The notes: generated from the letters alone by a model not told the origin. A stretch of 64,000 nt of DNA from Pseudaminobacter soli (ex Li et al. 2025) (GCF_029892515.1 NZ_JARXVF010000004.1:1-64000), one strand, 5' to 3'; counted from the first letter of the stretch, positions 54,895-64,000 are shown. Numbers and translations: made by a program.

Positions 54895-56202
54895 ATGATC
54901 ATCTCGCAAAACACGATCCCCGGAATGCACATGCGCGACCACGTGGTGACCGTGCCCCTCGACTGGTCGAATCCGTTAGGGCCAACCATAGAGGTCTTTG
55001 CCCGAGAGGTGGTCGATCCTGCGCGCAAGGACGAAAACCTGCCGTTGCTGTGCTTCCTGCAGGGCGGCCCGGGCGGCAAATCTCCCCGGCCCACGCGCGG
55101 CGGACCGGCGTGGCTGCATGGAGCCCTAAAGACCCATCGCGTCATTCTGCCGGACCAGCGCGGCACCGGCCGCTCGACCCCGGTCGATGCCGCGACCATG
55201 GCCGGTTTTGCCGATGCCGAGGCGGGCGCGGATTACCTGGCCTGCTTCCGCGCCGACTCGATCGTCGCGGATCTGGAGCATTTGCGCAAAACGGCCTTCG
55301 GCGGCGCGCGCTGGCAGACCCTTGGCCAAAGCTATGGCGGCTTCCTGACCCTGACTTATCTCAGCCAGGCGCCTGAGGGACTTTCGGCCTGCTACATCGC
55401 CGGGGGCATTCCGAGCCTCGCCCCCTCGGCGGACGAAGTCTATCGCCGCACCTATCCTCGCGTGCGGGCAAAGAACGCCGGCTACTTCAAGCGCTATCCG
55501 GACGATGTCGCACGGGTCGGTGCTGTGGCCGATTTCATCTCAGCGAACGATGTGCGCTTGCCTGATGGCGACCGCCTGACGGTTCGGCGCCTGCAGACGG
55601 TCGGCCTCGATCTCGGCATGGCGCCTGGCTTCGAGAACATCCACTGGCTGCTCGACGAGGCTTTCGCCGGATCGCTTCATGACCGCCTGTCGGATCACTT
55701 CCTTTCAAGCGTCATGGCTCTCACCTCGTATCATGGCAATCCGCTCTTCGCGGCCATTCACGAAGCCATCTACGGCCAAGGCGAAGGCGCGACCGCGTGG
55801 TCTGCTGAGCGGCTGCGCGCGCAGTTCCCCGAATTCGCATCCGATGCACGGCCGCTGCTGTTCACCGGCGAGATGATCTATCCGTGGATGTTCGATGAAA
55901 TCTCCTCGCTGCGCCCCTTCAAGGCCGCCGCTGAAGCCCTGGCCGAACGTCCGCGCCATAGCCGCCTCTACGAACCCGGCCGCCTTGCGGCCAACGAAAT
56001 CCCGGTCGCGGCGGCGATCTATCATGACGACATGTATGTCGATGCCGAACTGTCGCTTGAGACGGCGCGCGCGATTGGCAACCTGGATTTCTGGATCACC
56101 AACGAATTCGAGCATGACGGCATTCGCCAGTCCGGCGCGGTCTTCGAGCGCCTTGCCGCCATGGTGATGGAGAAAGGCGGCCCGCTGGCCGCCACCCGCT
56201 AG
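54895..56202 (+). CDS. Proline iminopeptidase-like alpha/beta hydrolase (peptidase S33)
   Basis: A 435-residue cytoplasmic hydrolase. It has the oxyanion motif LQGGPGGKSPRP (56-67), DQRGTGRSTP, the nucleophile Ser146 in GQSYGGF, Asp in YHDDMYVD and His in NEFEHDGIRQ. This is the arrangement of S33 proline iminopeptidases, which remove N-terminal proline. ATG is preceded by AAGGAAG. It lies in the oligopeptide operon ahead of an aminopeptidase P gene, which supports a role in degrading imported proline peptides. Confidence 0.88.
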   Translation: MIISQNTIPGMHMRDHVVTVPLDWSNPLGPTIEVFAREVVDPARKDENLPLLCFLQGGPGGKSPRPTRGGPAWLHGALKTHRVILPDQRGTGRSTPVDAATMAGFADAEAGADYLACFRADSIVADLEHLRKTAFGGARWQTLGQSYGGFLTLTYLSQAPEGLSACYIAGGIPSLAPSADEVYRRTYPRVRAKNAGYFKRYPDDVARVGAVADFISANDVRLPDGDRLTVRRLQTVGLDLGMAPGFENIHWLLDEAFAGSLHDRLSDHFLSSVMALTSYHGNPLFAAIHEAIYGQGEGATAWSAERLRAQFPEFASDARPLLFTGEMIYPWMFDEISSLRPFKAAAEALAERPRHSRLYEPGRLAANEIPVAAAIYHDDMYVDAELSLETARAIGNLDFWITNEFEHDGIRQSGAVFERLAAMVMEKGGPLAATR

Positions 56203-56218
56203 ACACCGGAGGCGAGCA

Positions 56219-58021
56219 GTGACGAGAGATGATTGCGCGGGCAATCTTGCCCGGGTGCGTAGCTGGCTGGGTGAACAGGGGCTGGACGGGCTGATCGTTC
56301 CGCGCACCGATGCGCATCAGAGCGAAGTGACCGCCCCGCATGACAATTGCCTGGAATATATCAGCGGCTTTACCGGCTCGGCCGGCATGGCTCTGGTTCT
56401 GCCCGACAGAGCGCTGATCTTTGTGGACGGCCGTTATCAGGTGCAGGTTCGGCAGGAGGTCGATCCTGCACTGTTCGCAGTGCATCATCTTTACGACGAT
56501 CCGCTGGATCTCTGGCTGAGGGACAACGCCAAGCCGGACTGGCGTGTCGGCGTCGATGCCATGCGGGTGGCGGGCGGTACCTTTGACGCGCTGGCGCTAG
56601 CTTGCACGGCCGCAGGCGGCGAACTCGTTGCCATCACAGACGATCCGTTCGATGCCCTCTGGAACGACCGCCCCGAAAAGCCTGTCGGCCGGATCCGCGC
56701 CATGCCCGTTTCCGTGGCCGGCGAGACCTCGGCAAGCAAGCGGGCTCGTATTTCCGAAAGGTTGCAGGCCGCCGGCGCGGACATGCTGGTGGAAACGCTG
56801 CCGGACAATATTGCGTGGCTGCTCAATGTGCGCGGCTCGGATGTCGCAATGAATCCGGTACCCCACTCCTTCCTGATCGTCGGGCAAGACGGGCAGGTTG
56901 AATGGTTCGTGGACCGACGCAAGCTGGGGAACGATCTTGCCCCATTCGAGCTTGCCGATGTCATGATGGCCGAGCCGGAGCATTTCCTGGACCGTGTGGC
57001 TCAGGCTTCGACGAACCGTACCGTCCAGATCGATCCCGATTTCACCCCGTTTGCGGTGCGCGACCGTATCGAGGCGTCGGGCGGCAAGCCTGCAGCGCGA
57101 ACCAGCCCTATCACGCTTGCCAAAGCGGCCAAGAATGCCACCGAGCTCACCGGCTATCGCGACTGCCACGTCGAGGACGGCATTGCGCTTACCAACTTCC
57201 TGGCGTGGCTCGACAGCGAGTGGCGCGCGCGGCGTGCGCAAGACCTGCCTCTGACTGAACTGGAAGCGGAAGAGAAGCTGATTGCGTTCCGTGCCGAGCG
57301 GCCGGGTTATCTGGAGCCCAGCTTCCGCGCGATTTCCGCGGCCGGCGCCAATGCCGCCATGTGCCACTACAATGCGCAGCCCGAGACCAATACCGCGCTC
57401 AGCGCAGATAGCCCCTATCTCATCGATTCAGGAGGGCAATACGCCAATGGCACCACGGACGCGACGCGTACGCTGATATTCGGCGAGGCCAGTGCGGAGA
57501 TGCGTGACGCCTACACCGCCGTGCTCAAGGGCTTCCTGTCGCTGTCCATGGCGCGCTTCCCGACCGGTACGCAAGGACATCAGCTCGATGCCTTCGCCCG
57601 GCGTGCCCTGTGGGACATCGGGCTCGACTACGACCATGGCACGGGCCACAGCGTCGGACACAACCTGCTGATCCACGAATACCCGCACCGCTTTGCCAAG
57701 AAGCCCAACCTGCACGGGCTGGAGCCAGGCAATGTCATGACCATCGAGCCTGGCTACTATGAGACCGGCGCATTCGGCATCCGCATCGAGAACCAGGTGG
57801 AAGTGGTAGCAGACCGGCCCGGCTTCTGTCGCTTCTCCAGCATGACTCTGGCGCCGATCGATCTCGAAATGGCGAGGCTAAAGCTTCTGAGCAGAGACGA
57901 GATAGCATTCCTCGACGCCTATCATGCCGAGGTTCGTGCGGTCCTGATGGACCGTGTTCTGCCGCAGGCACGCCCGTATCTGTTAGCGCACACCCGTTCG
58001 GTTGCCGAACGCCTGATCTGA
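56219..58021 (+). CDS. pepP: Xaa-Pro aminopeptidase (aminopeptidase P, family M24B)
   Basis: A 600-residue enzyme that cleaves the bond before a penultimate proline. It has two N-terminal creatinase-like domains and a C-terminal pita-bread domain with metal ligands in DSGGQYANGTTDATRT (two Asp), GTGHSVGHNLLIHE (His), MTIEPGYYE (Glu) and IRIENQVEV (Glu). The 600-residue three-domain form matches the long eukaryote-like type. Start is GTG with GGAGGCGAG upstream. Last gene of the operon; a hairpin follows 20 bases on. Confidence 0.9.
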   Translation: MTRDDCAGNLARVRSWLGEQGLDGLIVPRTDAHQSEVTAPHDNCLEYISGFTGSAGMALVLPDRALIFVDGRYQVQVRQEVDPALFAVHHLYDDPLDLWLRDNAKPDWRVGVDAMRVAGGTFDALALACTAAGGELVAITDDPFDALWNDRPEKPVGRIRAMPVSVAGETSASKRARISERLQAAGADMLVETLPDNIAWLLNVRGSDVAMNPVPHSFLIVGQDGQVEWFVDRRKLGNDLAPFELADVMMAEPEHFLDRVAQASTNRTVQIDPDFTPFAVRDRIEASGGKPAARTSPITLAKAAKNATELTGYRDCHVEDGIALTNFLAWLDSEWRARRAQDLPLTELEAEEKLIAFRAERPGYLEPSFRAISAAGANAAMCHYNAQPETNTALSADSPYLIDSGGQYANGTTDATRTLIFGEASAEMRDAYTAVLKGFLSLSMARFPTGTQGHQLDAFARRALWDIGLDYDHGTGHSVGHNLLIHEYPHRFAKKPNLHGLEPGNVMTIEPGYYETGAFGIRIENQVEVVADRPGFCRFSSMTLAPIDLEMARLKLLSRDEIAFLDAYHAEVRAVLMDRVLPQARPYLLAHTRSVAERLI

Positions 58022-58040
58022 TCGCAACAAGCTGTCTTTT

Positions 58041-58062
58041 GTAAGCCCGGAAACGGGCTTAC
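58041..58062 (+). terminator. Probable terminator hairpin after the oligopeptide operon
   Basis: GTAAGCCCG-GAAA-CGGGCTTAC is a perfect 9-bp stem with a stable GNRA-type loop, 20 bases after the aminopeptidase stop. A T-rich stretch (CCTTAATTTTCC) follows only after several bases, so it may need help from Rho or serve as a 3' stabiliser. Confidence 0.6.
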
Positions 58063-58591
58063 AGCAGGCCCTTAATTTTCCTCAGCGCACCTCCACCACT
58101 TGCGCATCATCCTCGACGGCAGCGAGGATGATGGCCATGGACTCGGCGATCCAGCTCAATCCTGACCGTCGACAACCTCCGGTCCGCACATTCTTCACGG
58201 CGCAATTCTTCAGCGCCTGGCGCGCGAAGCCACGCTAAGGTCACCGACCTGCGCGACTAGTATCCAATTGTTTTGAATACTCTTTTTGACGCGATGAGCC
58301 TCCTTCGGCAACGGAGCATCCCGCTGAGCCCGTTCCGCGCTTTGCCGACAAATAGTATGAATAATATGATGATTGTCACTTGCCTGTCACCCACTCCGCT
58401 TAATTCCGCCTCCATGGGAAACGGGGCAGGAGAAGGAATGTAGGGGGCAGGTTTCGCGGTCGAGCCGAATGGCGATGAAATCGTCGAGCTAGCCTTCGTC
58501 GCACCCACTCAGCACCGGCCCGAACCCATCTCACCGCCGCCAGCATCCTCCAGGCGATGAGAGATAACGCGACACCAGAAAGCTAGCAGAA
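58063..58591. other. Intergenic stretch, possible minus-strand coding remnant
   Basis: No intact gene in 529 bases. On the minus strand, 58,236 down to 58,083 reads as about 50 codons ending SMAIILAAVEDDAQVVEVR-stop. This has protein-like composition but no start or known family. The right end must hold the autotransporter promoter. Confidence 0.3.
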
Positions 58592-60550
58592 ATGTTCCTT
58601 CAGTTCTTCGGCTTCGGCCGGCAATTCGCGGGTGTGGCCCGCCAGATGAACCGCATGGCCGTCGCCGGCCATCTTGGCACCGTTCTTCCGAAAATCGCGA
58701 AATCCGCCTTGCTCGGCACCAGCATGTTGACCGCACTGTCCGCGCCCGCAATGGCGCAAGAGCCGTGGATCATGGTTCAGCGCACGTTCTTCCCCGACGC
58801 GGATCCCGCGCGCGGACAGGGCGTGACGACCGATGGCACCTATTGGTATTTCTCGGGCACGCATTCACTTGAAATCGCCGACGGCAACTTCAATACCGTC
58901 AAGATCGACAAAGACGCGATCGTCAATGAACTGATGATCCCGTCCCAGCTTTCGTCGATTGGGCTGAATCATATCGGCGACATCGACTACGCCAACGGTC
59001 TCCTCTACGTTTCCCTCGACACCAGCAAGCGGGACCCCATAACCAATAACAAGTATAGCCACCCCGTTTTCGCCATCTACAATGCCAGCGATCTTACCTA
59101 CACCGGGCAAGCTTTTGCCCTGAACCCTCCACACGGCGTCCGTGACATTGCAAGCTGGGTGGCCGTGGATGCCAAAGCCGGCCTCGCCTACGGCATGGCC
59201 TATGACAACGCCACCGAACTTGCAGTCTACAACCTCTCGGATTTCAGCTTCAAGGAATACATCCCACTGTCGGCGACCATTGATCAGGCGCAGGGCGGCA
59301 AGATACTTGACGGCTGGATGTATTTTGCCACCGACAATGACGACAAGCTGCTGATGCGGGCCAATCTCAAGACCGGACAGGTCGAGACGCTCGGCAATCT
59401 CAAGCTTGACGCCGAACAGGAGGTGGAAGGTCTTTCTATCAGATGGACGAAGGACGGCTGGTCGCTGAACGTTCTTAACCGGGAAGAGAGCTTTCCCGGA
59501 AGCCTGGAAGAAGGCGTCGGCTTCTACAAATATCTCCGCCCTTACGGAAACGTTCTGTCCGGAGAAATCCATGCCGATATCAGCGGCGCCCTCCTGGCAG
59601 ACAGCCGCTTCATTCGCGAAGCGACGAACCGCCGGATTCTCGCTGCTTTCGATGCGGCCGCCGTTCCCACTGGCGCAGTCACGACATTTGACCAGAAAGG
59701 ACCAAGCGCTGCACCTTCCGACACCGATGGCGTGGCGTTCTGGAGCGAGGCCATCGGCGCGAGCAGCAGCGCCAAGGGCGTTGGCTATGCCGCGGATTTC
59801 GACCACTCCTCGGCCGGCCTCATTGGCGGCATAGACGCTCCGATCGGTGATTGGCGCTTCGGTGTTGCGGGCGGCTATAGCCATACAAACTTCGATGTTT
59901 CGCAGCGCGCCTCCTTTGCCTCGAGCAACAATTACCAACTCGGCGTCTATGGCGGCACGCAACTGGGCGGTATTGGCCTGCGTATGGGCGCCTCCTATGG
60001 CTTGCACGATATTTCGACCGAGCGCAGCGTCGTCTTCCCCGCCTTCAGTGAAAAGCTGTCGGCGGACTATAAGGCTGCCACGACGCAGGCCTATGGCGAG
60101 ATGGACTATCGGATCGAGACGGGCCGTGGCGTTCTGTCGCCGTTTGCCGGCCTCGCCTATGTGCATCTCAAGAGCGATGATTTTTCGGAAAAGGGCGGCA
60201 CCATCGACGCGCTGTCGAGCAACGGCACCACGTCGGAGAACACCTTCTCGACCATTGGCATGCGTGCATCGACGCCGTTCAGCTTCGGCGAAACGAACGG
60301 CTGGTTGCACGGCCAGGTCGGCTGGCAGCACGCCTATCAGGACGTCACGACGATGACGAACCTGACCTTGAACACCGGCGCTTCCTTCGACAGCGTTGGC
60401 GTGCCGATCGCCAAGGACGCATTGGCCCTCGAAGCGGGCTTCGATATCGCACTTTCGAAGCAGGCCACTTTCAGGACCAGCTATTCGGGCCAGATCGCAC
60501 GCAAGGTCCAGGACCACGCCATCAAGGTGAGCTTCGACCTGAAGTTCTAA
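58592..60550 (+). CDS. Autotransporter-domain protein with beta-propeller-like passenger
   Basis: A 652-residue type V secreted protein. A long signal region ends near residue 56 (LSAPAMAQ). The passenger (57 to about 370) has repeats of the form VNGLLYVSLD, AGLAYGMAYDNATELAVYNL and DGWMYFATDNDDKLLMRANL. These look like propeller blades rather than the common beta-helix. From about residue 385 a C-terminal beta-barrel follows (GVAFWSEAIGASSSAKGVGY, TFRTSYSGQIARKVQD), ending in Phe (VSFDLKF) as autotransporter barrels do. The start could also be Met19 or Met22. Role of the passenger is unknown; surface binding or an enzymatic lactonase-like activity is possible. Confidence 0.78.
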   Translation: MFLQFFGFGRQFAGVARQMNRMAVAGHLGTVLPKIAKSALLGTSMLTALSAPAMAQEPWIMVQRTFFPDADPARGQGVTTDGTYWYFSGTHSLEIADGNFNTVKIDKDAIVNELMIPSQLSSIGLNHIGDIDYANGLLYVSLDTSKRDPITNNKYSHPVFAIYNASDLTYTGQAFALNPPHGVRDIASWVAVDAKAGLAYGMAYDNATELAVYNLSDFSFKEYIPLSATIDQAQGGKILDGWMYFATDNDDKLLMRANLKTGQVETLGNLKLDAEQEVEGLSIRWTKDGWSLNVLNREESFPGSLEEGVGFYKYLRPYGNVLSGEIHADISGALLADSRFIREATNRRILAAFDAAAVPTGAVTTFDQKGPSAAPSDTDGVAFWSEAIGASSSAKGVGYAADFDHSSAGLIGGIDAPIGDWRFGVAGGYSHTNFDVSQRASFASSNNYQLGVYGGTQLGGIGLRMGASYGLHDISTERSVVFPAFSEKLSADYKAATTQAYGEMDYRIETGRGVLSPFAGLAYVHLKSDDFSEKGGTIDALSSNGTTSENTFSTIGMRASTPFSFGETNGWLHGQVGWQHAYQDVTTMTNLTLNTGASFDSVGVPIAKDALALEAGFDIALSKQATFRTSYSGQIARKVQDHAIKVSFDLKF

Positions 60551-60923
60551 AGCCGGGCCCGACACGCGGCCAAAGGTATTGAGGGTAGAGCCGGTAGGCT
60601 GTTGGTGTGGCCATACCCTGATGACCTGCCGTATCGTATCGCTCGCGATTTGTACCTCCCGCGCCAAGACGCGCGGGAGGAGGCACACCGGGCGGGGTTC
60701 CGGGGGCAAGGCTCATGTAGTTTGCCGACAAATTTGATCTTACAGACAGTCCCCCCGCGTTTTCTTAAGAACTTCCCCTACCTGACCTAGTCGAGCGACA
60801 AGGTCCTATCGATGTCGCCTGATAAGTGTTCTGAAAACACCGACCTTCATTCTGCTGTTACACGGCCAGAATACCCCTGCTGCCAACGCCGCATGTGCGG
60901 TCGCAAAGCAGGGGATTGCTCAG
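60551..60923. other. Intergenic stretch with a strong GC hairpin
   Basis: No gene in 373 bases. A 9-bp stem CCTCCCGCG (60655-60663) with CGCGGGAGG (60672-60680) and an 8-base loop lies 105 bases after the autotransporter stop. It is not followed by a T run but may end that transcript. The right end leads to the binding-protein gene with AGGGGA before its ATG. Confidence 0.45.
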
Positions 60924-62051
60924 ATGTCAGATTTCAACCGCCGCATTTTCATGAAGGGTGCAGCCGCCAGTGCCGGGCTCGCCCTTGCCGCTCCTTTCGT
61001 GTCGCGCGGAGCGCTCGCCCAAGGCTCCTCGGGCACCGTCAACATCTTTGCCTGGGCTGGTTACATCTCCGACGAGATGCTGGCTGCCTTCGAGAAGGAA
61101 ACCGGCATCAAGGCCGTCTATACGCCCTATGGCACTAATGACGAACTTCTCAACCAGATGCGCGCCAGCAAGGGCACCGGCTACGACATCATCTGGCCGG
61201 CGGTCGACCGCGTGCCGAACTACGTCGAATTCGGTCTCGTGCAGCCGATCGACGAATCCAAGGTGAAGTGGGACCGCGTCCTCAAGAGCGCCCTCACCGG
61301 CTCCGAGACACTCGGCGCCGTTATTGGCGGCAAGCGCTACCAGGTGCCGACCGACTGGGGCACCGAAGCCCTCACCTTCGACAAGAGCGAGTTCCCGCTC
61401 GTTTACGGCACCGCTTCCTATGGCGACCTGTGGAAGCCGGAAGCCAACGGCAAGGCCACTGTGCGCGGTCATTCGGGTCTCGTCGGGCTTGGTCTCTGGC
61501 TCGAAGCCCAGGGCAAGCTGCCCCATCCGATGCGCGACAGCTTCAAGGACGAAGCAACCATGCGCGCCAACTACGACGTGATCATCGCCGAAGCCATTAC
61601 GCGCAAGGCCAATATCGCTCAGTTCTGGTCCAACGAGAACGAGGCGCAGGGCGCGTTCCGCACCAATGGCGCCAAGATCGGCCAAACCTGGGATTCCTCG
61701 GCTGCCGGGCTTATCAAGGAAGGTCTGCCGGTTGGTTTCGTTGCCCCGGCCGAAGGCGCTCTCGCCTGGATGGAAGGCGTTTCGCTTCCTGTCGGCGCGG
61801 TCAATCTCGAGCAGGCCTACGCCTTCCTTAACTGGATGCTGACCCCCGAGGCCGGCGCCCTTTACGCCAACCACACCTCGATCAACACCACCGCCGTCGG
61901 CGCCGACAAGCATCTGTCGGAAGCTTCGCGGAACTTCTTCGCCGCCGCCTACCCGGGCGACGCGCTGGAGAAGCTGTGGTGGTGGCCGGTGCAGGACAAC
62001 TGGTTCGTTGCGCTGCGCAACGAGTATCAGGACAAGTTCCTCTCCGCCTGA
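60924..62051 (+). CDS. Polyamine-type ABC transporter substrate-binding protein (PotD/PotF-like)
   Basis: A 375-residue periplasmic binding protein. It has a Tat leader (NRRIFMKGAAASAGLALAAP) and the family 1 polyamine pattern: VNIFAWAGYISDEMLAAFEK, GYDIIWPAVDRVPNYVE and a QVPTDWGTEALTF hinge. Members carry spermidine, putrescine or related cations. The start follows AGGGGATTG. A strong terminator lies between it and the ATPase gene, so the binding protein is probably made in excess. Confidence 0.88.
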   Translation: MSDFNRRIFMKGAAASAGLALAAPFVSRGALAQGSSGTVNIFAWAGYISDEMLAAFEKETGIKAVYTPYGTNDELLNQMRASKGTGYDIIWPAVDRVPNYVEFGLVQPIDESKVKWDRVLKSALTGSETLGAVIGGKRYQVPTDWGTEALTFDKSEFPLVYGTASYGDLWKPEANGKATVRGHSGLVGLGLWLEAQGKLPHPMRDSFKDEATMRANYDVIIAEAITRKANIAQFWSNENEAQGAFRTNGAKIGQTWDSSAAGLIKEGLPVGFVAPAEGALAWMEGVSLPVGAVNLEQAYAFLNWMLTPEAGALYANHTSINTTAVGADKHLSEASRNFFAAAYPGDALEKLWWWPVQDNWFVALRNEYQDKFLSA

Positions 62052-62068
62052 TCGGCGTCGTTTAAGCA

Positions 62069-62100
62069 GGCGGCGGGGTCATCCAGCCCCGCCGCTTTCT
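62069..62100 (+). terminator. Intrinsic (partial) terminator after the binding-protein gene
   Basis: GCGGCGGGG (62069-62077) pairs perfectly with CCCCGCCGC (62086-62094), loop TCATCCAG, followed by TTTCTT. It is 17 bases after the stop and before the ATPase gene. It probably reduces transcription of the downstream transporter genes relative to the binding protein. Confidence 0.8.
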
Positions 62101-62135
62101 TCCAGGACCAAACACCTCTCCCGAACAGGCACCGC

Positions 62136-63206
62136 ATGTCGCATTCCGTCGACCTTATCGATGTCGAGATGACCTTTGGCGGCACGCACGCCGTACGTAT
62201 GCTTTCCGCGCATGTCGAAGGCGGAGAGTTCTTCTCGATCCTGGGTCCATCGGGCTGCGGCAAGACGACGGTTCTGCGGCTGATCGCCGGCTTCATCAAC
62301 CCGACCTCGGGCCGGGTGTTGATCGGCGGCAAGGACATGGCGGGCATCGGGGCCGATCGCCGCCCGACCTCGATGATCTTCCAGTCCCTAGCTCTTTTCC
62401 CGCTCATGCCGGTTTGGGAAAACATCGCCTTCGGCCTCGAAGTCCGCAAGGTTCCCAAGGCCGAGCGCCGCCGCCGGGCCGAGGAACTGCTCGAGCTGAT
62501 CGCGCTTCCCGGCTACGGCGACCGTATGGTCCATGAGCTTTCCGGCGGGCAGAAGCAGCGCGTGGCCATCGCCCGCGCGCTGGCCGTGGAACCGCAGGTG
62601 CTTTTGCTCGACGAGCCGTTGTCCGCGCTCGACCTCAAGCTGCGCCAACACATGCGAGCCGAGTTGCGCGCGCTGCAGAAACGCACGGGCGTCACGTTCA
62701 TCTACATCACACATGACCAGTCCGAAGCGCTCGCGATGTCCGACCGGGTGGCGGTGATGAGCGCCGGCGTGTTGCAGCAGATCGCGACGCCGCGGGAACT
62801 CTATTCCAGCCCAGCCACGCCTTTCGTGGCCAAGTTCGTGGGCGAAACCAACGAATTTGTCGGCAAAGTGAGCAAGACAGCAGACGGCATCGCCATGGTC
62901 GATAGTCCGCACGGCAGCTTTGCCGGCCGCGCCGGTGACGCGGTCGCCGTGGGCAACGCAGCTGCGGTTTATGTACGGCCCGAGGCCGTCACCGTCAGCC
63001 GTGAGGCGCGTCCGGACAGCCTTGAGGCGCGCGCCGACCGGATAGAATTCGAAGGCGCGGTTGCCATGCTGCATGCCACCTCACGCGCCGGCCAGCCGCT
63101 GCTGGCGGCCATCCCCAACCAGCTTCTGGCGCAAGCGCCGGTCGCGGGCGAAACAGTCTGGCTCAGCTTCGCGCCCGACGAGGCGCTGGTTCTTGCCCAT
63201 GCATAG
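62136..63206 (+). CDS. Polyamine-type ABC transporter ATP-binding protein (PotA/PotG-like)
   Basis: A 356-residue ATPase. It has Walker A GPSGCGKTT, a Q-loop in TSMIFQSLALFP, signature LSGGQKQRVAIARAL, Walker B LLLDEPLSALD and THDQSEALAMSDRVAVM. A C-terminal TOBE-type regulatory domain runs from about residue 250 (AAVYVRPEAVTVSR). It overlaps the permease start by eight bases. It powers the importer encoded around it. Confidence 0.9.
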   Translation: MSHSVDLIDVEMTFGGTHAVRMLSAHVEGGEFFSILGPSGCGKTTVLRLIAGFINPTSGRVLIGGKDMAGIGADRRPTSMIFQSLALFPLMPVWENIAFGLEVRKVPKAERRRRAEELLELIALPGYGDRMVHELSGGQKQRVAIARALAVEPQVLLLDEPLSALDLKLRQHMRAELRALQKRTGVTFIYITHDQSEALAMSDRVAVMSAGVLQQIATPRELYSSPATPFVAKFVGETNEFVGKVSKTADGIAMVDSPHGSFAGRAGDAVAVGNAAAVYVRPEAVTVSREARPDSLEARADRIEFEGAVAMLHATSRAGQPLLAAIPNQLLAQAPVAGETVWLSFAPDEALVLAHA

Positions 63207-64000
63207 TCTGTTTGCGCGCTTCGGAACCGGTCTCGGCGCACTGATCGTCGCGCTGGTCGCGGCGTGGCTGGTCAGCATGGTGCTTGCGCCGAACCTGATG
63301 ATGCTCGATTTTTCGCTGCACCCCAACCTGATGCCCGCGCAGGTCGGCGGGCCGGACGACCACTACACGCTCGAAAATTTCGCTGCGCTCTTCGGCGACC
63401 CAGTGCACCGCGCCATCTTCTTCAAGACGATCTGGGCCAGCGCGCTGGTGATGGTCACGACGCTGGCCGTCACTTACCCCATCGCCTACTGGATGGCCAA
63501 GGTAGCCTCTCCAAGGGCCGCGGCGCTGACGGTTGCCGCGCTGATCATCCCGTTCTGGATCAATGAGGTGCTGCGCACGCTGGCGTGGTACATTCTTCTT
63601 GCTTTTGCCGGACCGCTCAATGCCGTCCTGCTATGGCTCGGCGTTATCAATCAGCCGGTGCGCTGGTTCGGCGATTTCGGCGTGCTCGCCGGCATGGTCT
63701 ACGCCTACATCCTGTTCATGCTGTTTCCGATCTACAATTCGGTCTCCACGCTCGATACCGCACAGGTCGAGGCGGCCCGCAATCTCGGCGCCTCAACGAT
63801 CCACATCCACCGCCGCATCGTCATTCCGCATGCTAAGGCGGGGATAGCGACGGGCTGTGTGTTCACCTTCATGCTCGCAGCCGGCAGTTATGTGGCGCCG
63901 GCTCTGCTCGGCGCGCCGGGCAGCCGCTGGTTCACCGAGATCATCTACAACTGGTTCTTCGAAGGCGGAAACTGGAACCGCGGCGCAGCCTATGCGCTGG
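63199..64000 (+). CDS. Polyamine-type ABC transporter permease (PotB/PotH-like), partial
   Basis: An inner-membrane permease cut by the window end; 267 codons are seen. Several hydrophobic segments are visible (LGALIVALVAAWLVSMVLAP, TVAALIIPFWINEVLRTLAW), as is the ATPase-contact loop VEAARNLGASTIHIHRRIV. The ATG at 63199 overlaps the ATPase gene by eight bases. A second permease (PotC/PotI-like) would be expected outside the window. Confidence 0.85.
   Translation, partial: MHSLFARFGTGLGALIVALVAAWLVSMVLAPNLMMLDFSLHPNLMPAQVGGPDDHYTLENFAALFGDPVHRAIFFKTIWASALVMVTTLAVTYPIAYWMAKVASPRAAALTVAALIIPFWINEVLRTLAWYILLAFAGPLNAVLLWLGVINQPVRWFGDFGVLAGMVYAYILFMLFPIYNSVSTLDTAQVEAARNLGASTIHIHRRIVIPHAKAGIATGCVFTFMLAAGSYVAPALLGAPGSRWFTEIIYNWFFEGGNWNRGAAYAL

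Noticed and set aside
58865-60709. A 614-codon minus-strand frame
   Set aside because: Antisense to the autotransporter gene, whose signal, barrel and terminal Phe are clear.

Overview
The window reads as a chromosome segment of an alphaproteobacterium of the order Rhizobiales, probably near Mesorhizobium/Phyllobacteriaceae. The evidence is the alphaproteobacterial 5' end of a 16S rRNA gene at the left edge (minus strand), generally GC-rich coding sequence, several peptide- and polyamine-type ABC importers, and a rhizobial-type intergenic palindromic repeat near 5.9 kb. The genus is inferred from style of sequence, not from a search.

Layout. 1-1,010: start of 16S rRNA with its leader, a boxA-like element and a good -35/-10 promoter. 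1.0-9.4 kb: core metabolism. This holds a two-gene Tat-linked GMC dehydrogenase with a lactoylglutathione-lyase-like gene, a ribbon-helix-helix protein, a ThDP-dependent acetolactate-synthase-like enzyme, glutaryl-CoA dehydrogenase next to an XRE-cupin regulator, and a class V aminotransferase. 9.8-18.3 kb: one tightly packed operon with an Lrp/AsnC regulator, a hydantoinase/oxoprolinase-family protein, a DUF917 protein and a complete five-gene peptide-type ABC importer. It looks like a dedicated uptake-plus-processing system whose substrate I cannot name.

18.3-48.4 kb: an accessory patchwork. Small regulator/effector units (MarR-cupin with two clear operators, LysR with monooxygenase/MFS, PdxR/MocR-like with VOC/LysE/PhzF, LysR with MFS, Nudix plus an 84-residue protein) are mixed with hydrolases, a GGDEF-EAL protein and many gene fossils. 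The fossils are an amino-acid racemase piece with a lost catalytic Cys, IS1182-like and IS6-like transposase remnants, an IS21-like end, a beheaded epimerase, a GrpB C-terminus, a DUF3363 relaxase C-terminus and a fumarylacetoacetase C-terminus. Some genes around 45.2-46.3 kb look more AT-rich than their surroundings. This pattern suggests repeated insertion and deletion, including past conjugative DNA.

48.4-58.0 kb: an XRE-cupin regulator divergent from an oligopeptide ABC importer (binding protein, double ATPase, two permeases), followed in the same operon by a proline-iminopeptidase-like hydrolase and an aminopeptidase P. Together they suggest import and cytoplasmic breakdown of proline-containing peptides. 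58.6-60.6 kb: an autotransporter whose passenger looks like a beta-propeller rather than a beta-helix. 60.9-64.0 kb: a spermidine/putrescine-type ABC importer (binding protein, ATPase, first permease cut by the window edge), with a terminator hairpin after the binding-protein gene.
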